From: JAWKWH01 sp963669285 | GTDB lineage: Bacteria > Pseudomonadota > Alphaproteobacteria > Rhizobiales > Rhizobiaceae | DNA: 64,000 nt | Assembly (NCBI GenBank): GCA_963669285.2 | Contig: CAXXSI010000022.1 | Coordinates: forward strand, 62,001-126,000 | Reading direction: 5' to 3' | Shown here: positions 62,216 to 64,000 of the stretch, piece after piece | How positions within the stretch are numbered: position 1 is the first letter of the stretch | How the letters are laid out: each line of letters begins with the position of its first letter | Made by a program: the position numbers and the translations under genes | The notes under the pieces: generated by a model | Databases searched by the model: none | Seen by the model: only the letters and a program-made list of their open reading frames with translations | Told to the model about the DNA's origin: nothing

Positions 62216-62938
62216 CTAATCCGCCGAACGCGAGGCGGCGGCATGCTCAAAGAACTGCACGATCCATTGCGCAAAGCGAATGTTTTCCGCCTGGCATTTC
62301 AGCGAATTGCGCGCTGCCATCTCCACTTCGGCGCCGATTTCACCCGACATTTCATCGATGAGCGCCGCGATGAAATCGGGCGTCATCTCGGGATGGTATT
62401 GCGTCGTGAACACGTGATCGCCGATGGCAAATGCGCCGACCGGGCATTGCGCGGAATTGCTCAGCACGATTGCCTGTTCGGGCAGGTGCAACACCTGCTC
62501 CTTGTGGGAGGCGTACAAGCCGATCTCACCCGAATTGTCGATCCACGGCCTGCCGGCGGTGAAGCGCGTTTTGGTGTATCCCAATTGCCAGCCGGAGGGA
62601 TTGTAGCCGACCTGCCCACCGAGCGCCTTGGCGATCATCTGGTGGCCGAAACAGGCGCCGAACAGCGGAATGCGCCGGTCGACGATCTCGACGATCATCT
62701 TCGACAGGCGATCCAGCCATGCACCGCCGTCATTGACCGACGCCGGGCTGCCGGTGACGATGATGCCGTCAAAGCACGACAGATCCTGCGGAAAAATCCC
62801 CTCGGTGAGGTCGAAGCTGGAAAACCGCCAGGTCGACCGATGCGCGGCGATCAGGTTTTCGAACAGTTCCGGATCGCGCGGATTTTGGCGCGAGAAGTCC
62901 GATCTGTCCGTATTGGTTACCAGAATCGCAATACGCAT
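62216..62938 (-). CDS. Class I glutamine amidotransferase-like protein
   Basis: 240 residues of the GATase1 fold. Nucleophile Cys in LFGACFGHQMIAKALGG and the His-Glu pair in TTQYHPEMTPDF make up the triad; the oxyanion region is VTGSPASVNDG. Stand-alone members of this kind (GMP-synthase-like) include gamma-glutamyl hydrolases for polyamine or amine catabolism. ATG 62938 is the conserved start (MRIAILVTN). Divergent from the P450 gene with 76 AT-rich bp between. Confidence 0.92.
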   Translation of the reverse strand: MRIAILVTNTDRSDFSRQNPRDPELFENLIAAHRSTWRFSSFDLTEGIFPQDLSCFDGIIVTGSPASVNDGGAWLDRLSKMIVEIVDRRIPLFGACFGHQMIAKALGGQVGYNPSGWQLGYTKTRFTAGRPWIDNSGEIGLYASHKEQVLHLPEQAIVLSNSAQCPVGAFAIGDHVFTTQYHPEMTPDFIAALIDEMSGEIGAEVEMAARNSLKCQAENIRFAQWIVQFFEHAAASRSAD

Positions 62939-63014
62939 GATATTTCCATTTGCATTTTTATAATCTATTAGAATATATTTTTTAACGAGTAAAACATTTT
63001 TATGGGAGAGGCGC

Positions 63015-64000
63015 GTGACGGTCTGGACACCAACGGATGACGGATATGCGAACCTGTCGAGCCACGACGCGTTTGTACAAGGTCCGCCACATAATACATT
63101 CGCGCGATTGCGCCGCGACGAGCCTGCCCATTGGACCGACTGGGATGGCGGCAAAGGCTTTTGGTCAATCACCCGTCATGCCGACATTCTTGATCTGAAC
63201 CGGCAGACCGATCTGCTGTCGTCGGCGCAGGGCATCCGCATGGAAGACCAAACCTATGAGGAATATCTGGCGCGGCGAACCTTTCAGGAAACCGATCCGC
63301 CCGAACACATGAAAACCCGCATCAAGGTGGCCAAGGCGTTCTCCAAGCCGGTGGTGGCGCAATTTGAAGACCAGATACGTGAACTTTGCCAAGAAATCCT
63401 CGATACGGCGCTCGCCATGGGCGAGTTCGATGCGACGAAGGAGATTGCCCGGCAACTGCCGATGCGCATGCTCGGCCGCATCATCGGCACGCCGGACGAG
63501 GACCTGCCGTGGCTGGTCGAGAAGGGCGACGCGCTGATCGCCAATACCGACCCGGATTTTACCGACCACGTGCTCGACAAGATGGAGACCGACAAATACC
63601 GGATGATGCCGTTCAACTCGCCGGCAGGCGCAGAGCTTTACGATTACGCCAAGGCACTAATGGAGAAGAAGACCGCCGCCGGCGACACCGGCGGTGTCCT
63701 GCACATGATCCTGCAGCCGGATCCGGACGGCAACGTCATCTCAGAGACGGAGTTCCGCAACTTCTTCTGCCTGCTGGTCGCTGCCGGCAATGACACGACC
63801 CGTTACTCGATTGCCGCCGGCATCCAGGCGCTGTGTCACCAGCCGGAACTCCTCGGTCAGATGCAAAGCGGCGAGGTCTGGGGTACGGCGCCCGATGAAA
63901 TCATCCGCTGGGCGACGCCGGCGCTCTATTTCAGGCGCACCGCGACCCGCGATTTCGACATTCACGGTAAAACTGTCCGCGAAGGCGACAAGGTGCTTTT
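63015..64000 (+). CDS. Cytochrome P450 (3' partial)
   Basis: 328 residues visible; the gene runs off the window. I-helix LLVAAGNDTTRYSIAAGIQ has the oxygen-binding acidic residue and Thr pair; earlier ETDPPEHMKTRIKVAKAFS is the C-helix His/Arg region of bacterial class I P450s, and a late FRRTATRDFDIHGKTV precedes the missing Cys haem loop. Closest in look to CYP families that hydroxylate terpenes, alkyl chains or sterols. Starts at GTG 63015, a few bases after GGGAGAGG. Needs a ferredoxin partner, not seen here. Confidence 0.9.
   Translation, partial: MTVWTPTDDGYANLSSHDAFVQGPPHNTFARLRRDEPAHWTDWDGGKGFWSITRHADILDLNRQTDLLSSAQGIRMEDQTYEEYLARRTFQETDPPEHMKTRIKVAKAFSKPVVAQFEDQIRELCQEILDTALAMGEFDATKEIARQLPMRMLGRIIGTPDEDLPWLVEKGDALIANTDPDFTDHVLDKMETDKYRMMPFNSPAGAELYDYAKALMEKKTAAGDTGGVLHMILQPDPDGNVISETEFRNFFCLLVAAGNDTTRYSIAAGIQALCHQPELLGQMQSGEVWGTAPDEIIRWATPALYFRRTATRDFDIHGKTVREGDKVL

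Noticed and set aside
62075..62971. 298-residue plus-strand frame
   Set aside because: Antisense to the glutamine amidotransferase gene, which has its catalytic triad; composition of the plus frame is Arg/His/Ala-rich without motifs.

Overview
The window looks like a chromosomal segment of an alphaproteobacterium, probably of the Hyphomicrobiales (rhizobial and marine relatives). This is inferred from moderate-to-high GC, many short catabolic operons each with its own ABC or TRAP importer and local repressor, and IS110-type insertion sequences. There is no CRISPR array, prophage, rRNA operon or replication origin. Most of the 64 kb is uptake plus catabolism: four ABC importers (two MalFGK-like, one RbsABC-like, one Liv-like) and one TRAP transporter.

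Layout. 1-8631: LacI-type repressor (5' end outside the window), GMC oxidoreductase, VOC protein, sugar ABC transporter and an MDR dehydrogenase; the same 12-bp LacI-type palindrome lies before the oxidoreductase and before the binding protein. 8798-10152: an IS110/IS1111 element. 10420-12779: two cytochrome P460 genes divergent from an AraC regulator. 12780-15281: sparse region with a 56-residue membrane protein, a PilZ protein and an isochorismatase-like hydrolase. 15455-25175: two identical, same-orientation IS1111-type copies bracket a complete leftward operon (ROK regulator, M20 peptidase, Rbs-type transporter, YhfX-like PLP protein). 25237-28494: SDR, membrane, SRPBCC and Rossmann genes divergent from a TetR regulator. 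28625-30148: cytochrome c fused to a PQQ sugar dehydrogenase.

30760-46365 is a large catabolic island: two LacI paralogues with the same recognition helix, an amidohydrolase, a complete ABC importer, and a tightly packed run of HisD-like dehydrogenase, SDR, SnoaL-like, bicupin, MetE-like, alpha/beta hydrolase and RraA-like genes. A GCATACGTATGC-type operator recurs before the first repressor, the first SnoaL gene and the binding protein, tying the island into one regulon. The substrate is not known.

46815-54759 is the most distinctive system: a nickel-pincer nucleotide cofactor set (larC, larE, larB behind a GntR/FCD regulator) diverging from a TRAP transporter that ends in a LarA-like gene. 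This predicts import and Ni-dependent racemisation or epimerisation of a hydroxyacid. Immediately after the LarA-like gene lies a frameshifted relic of a diol/glycerol dehydratase small subunit. 55460-61373: XRE-cupin regulator and Liv-type ABC importer. 61853-61929: tRNA-Arg(CCG). 62216-64000: class I glutamine amidotransferase divergent from a cytochrome P450 that runs off the end.

A general pattern: all five solute-binding protein genes are followed by a strong GC hairpin in the gap before the permease gene.
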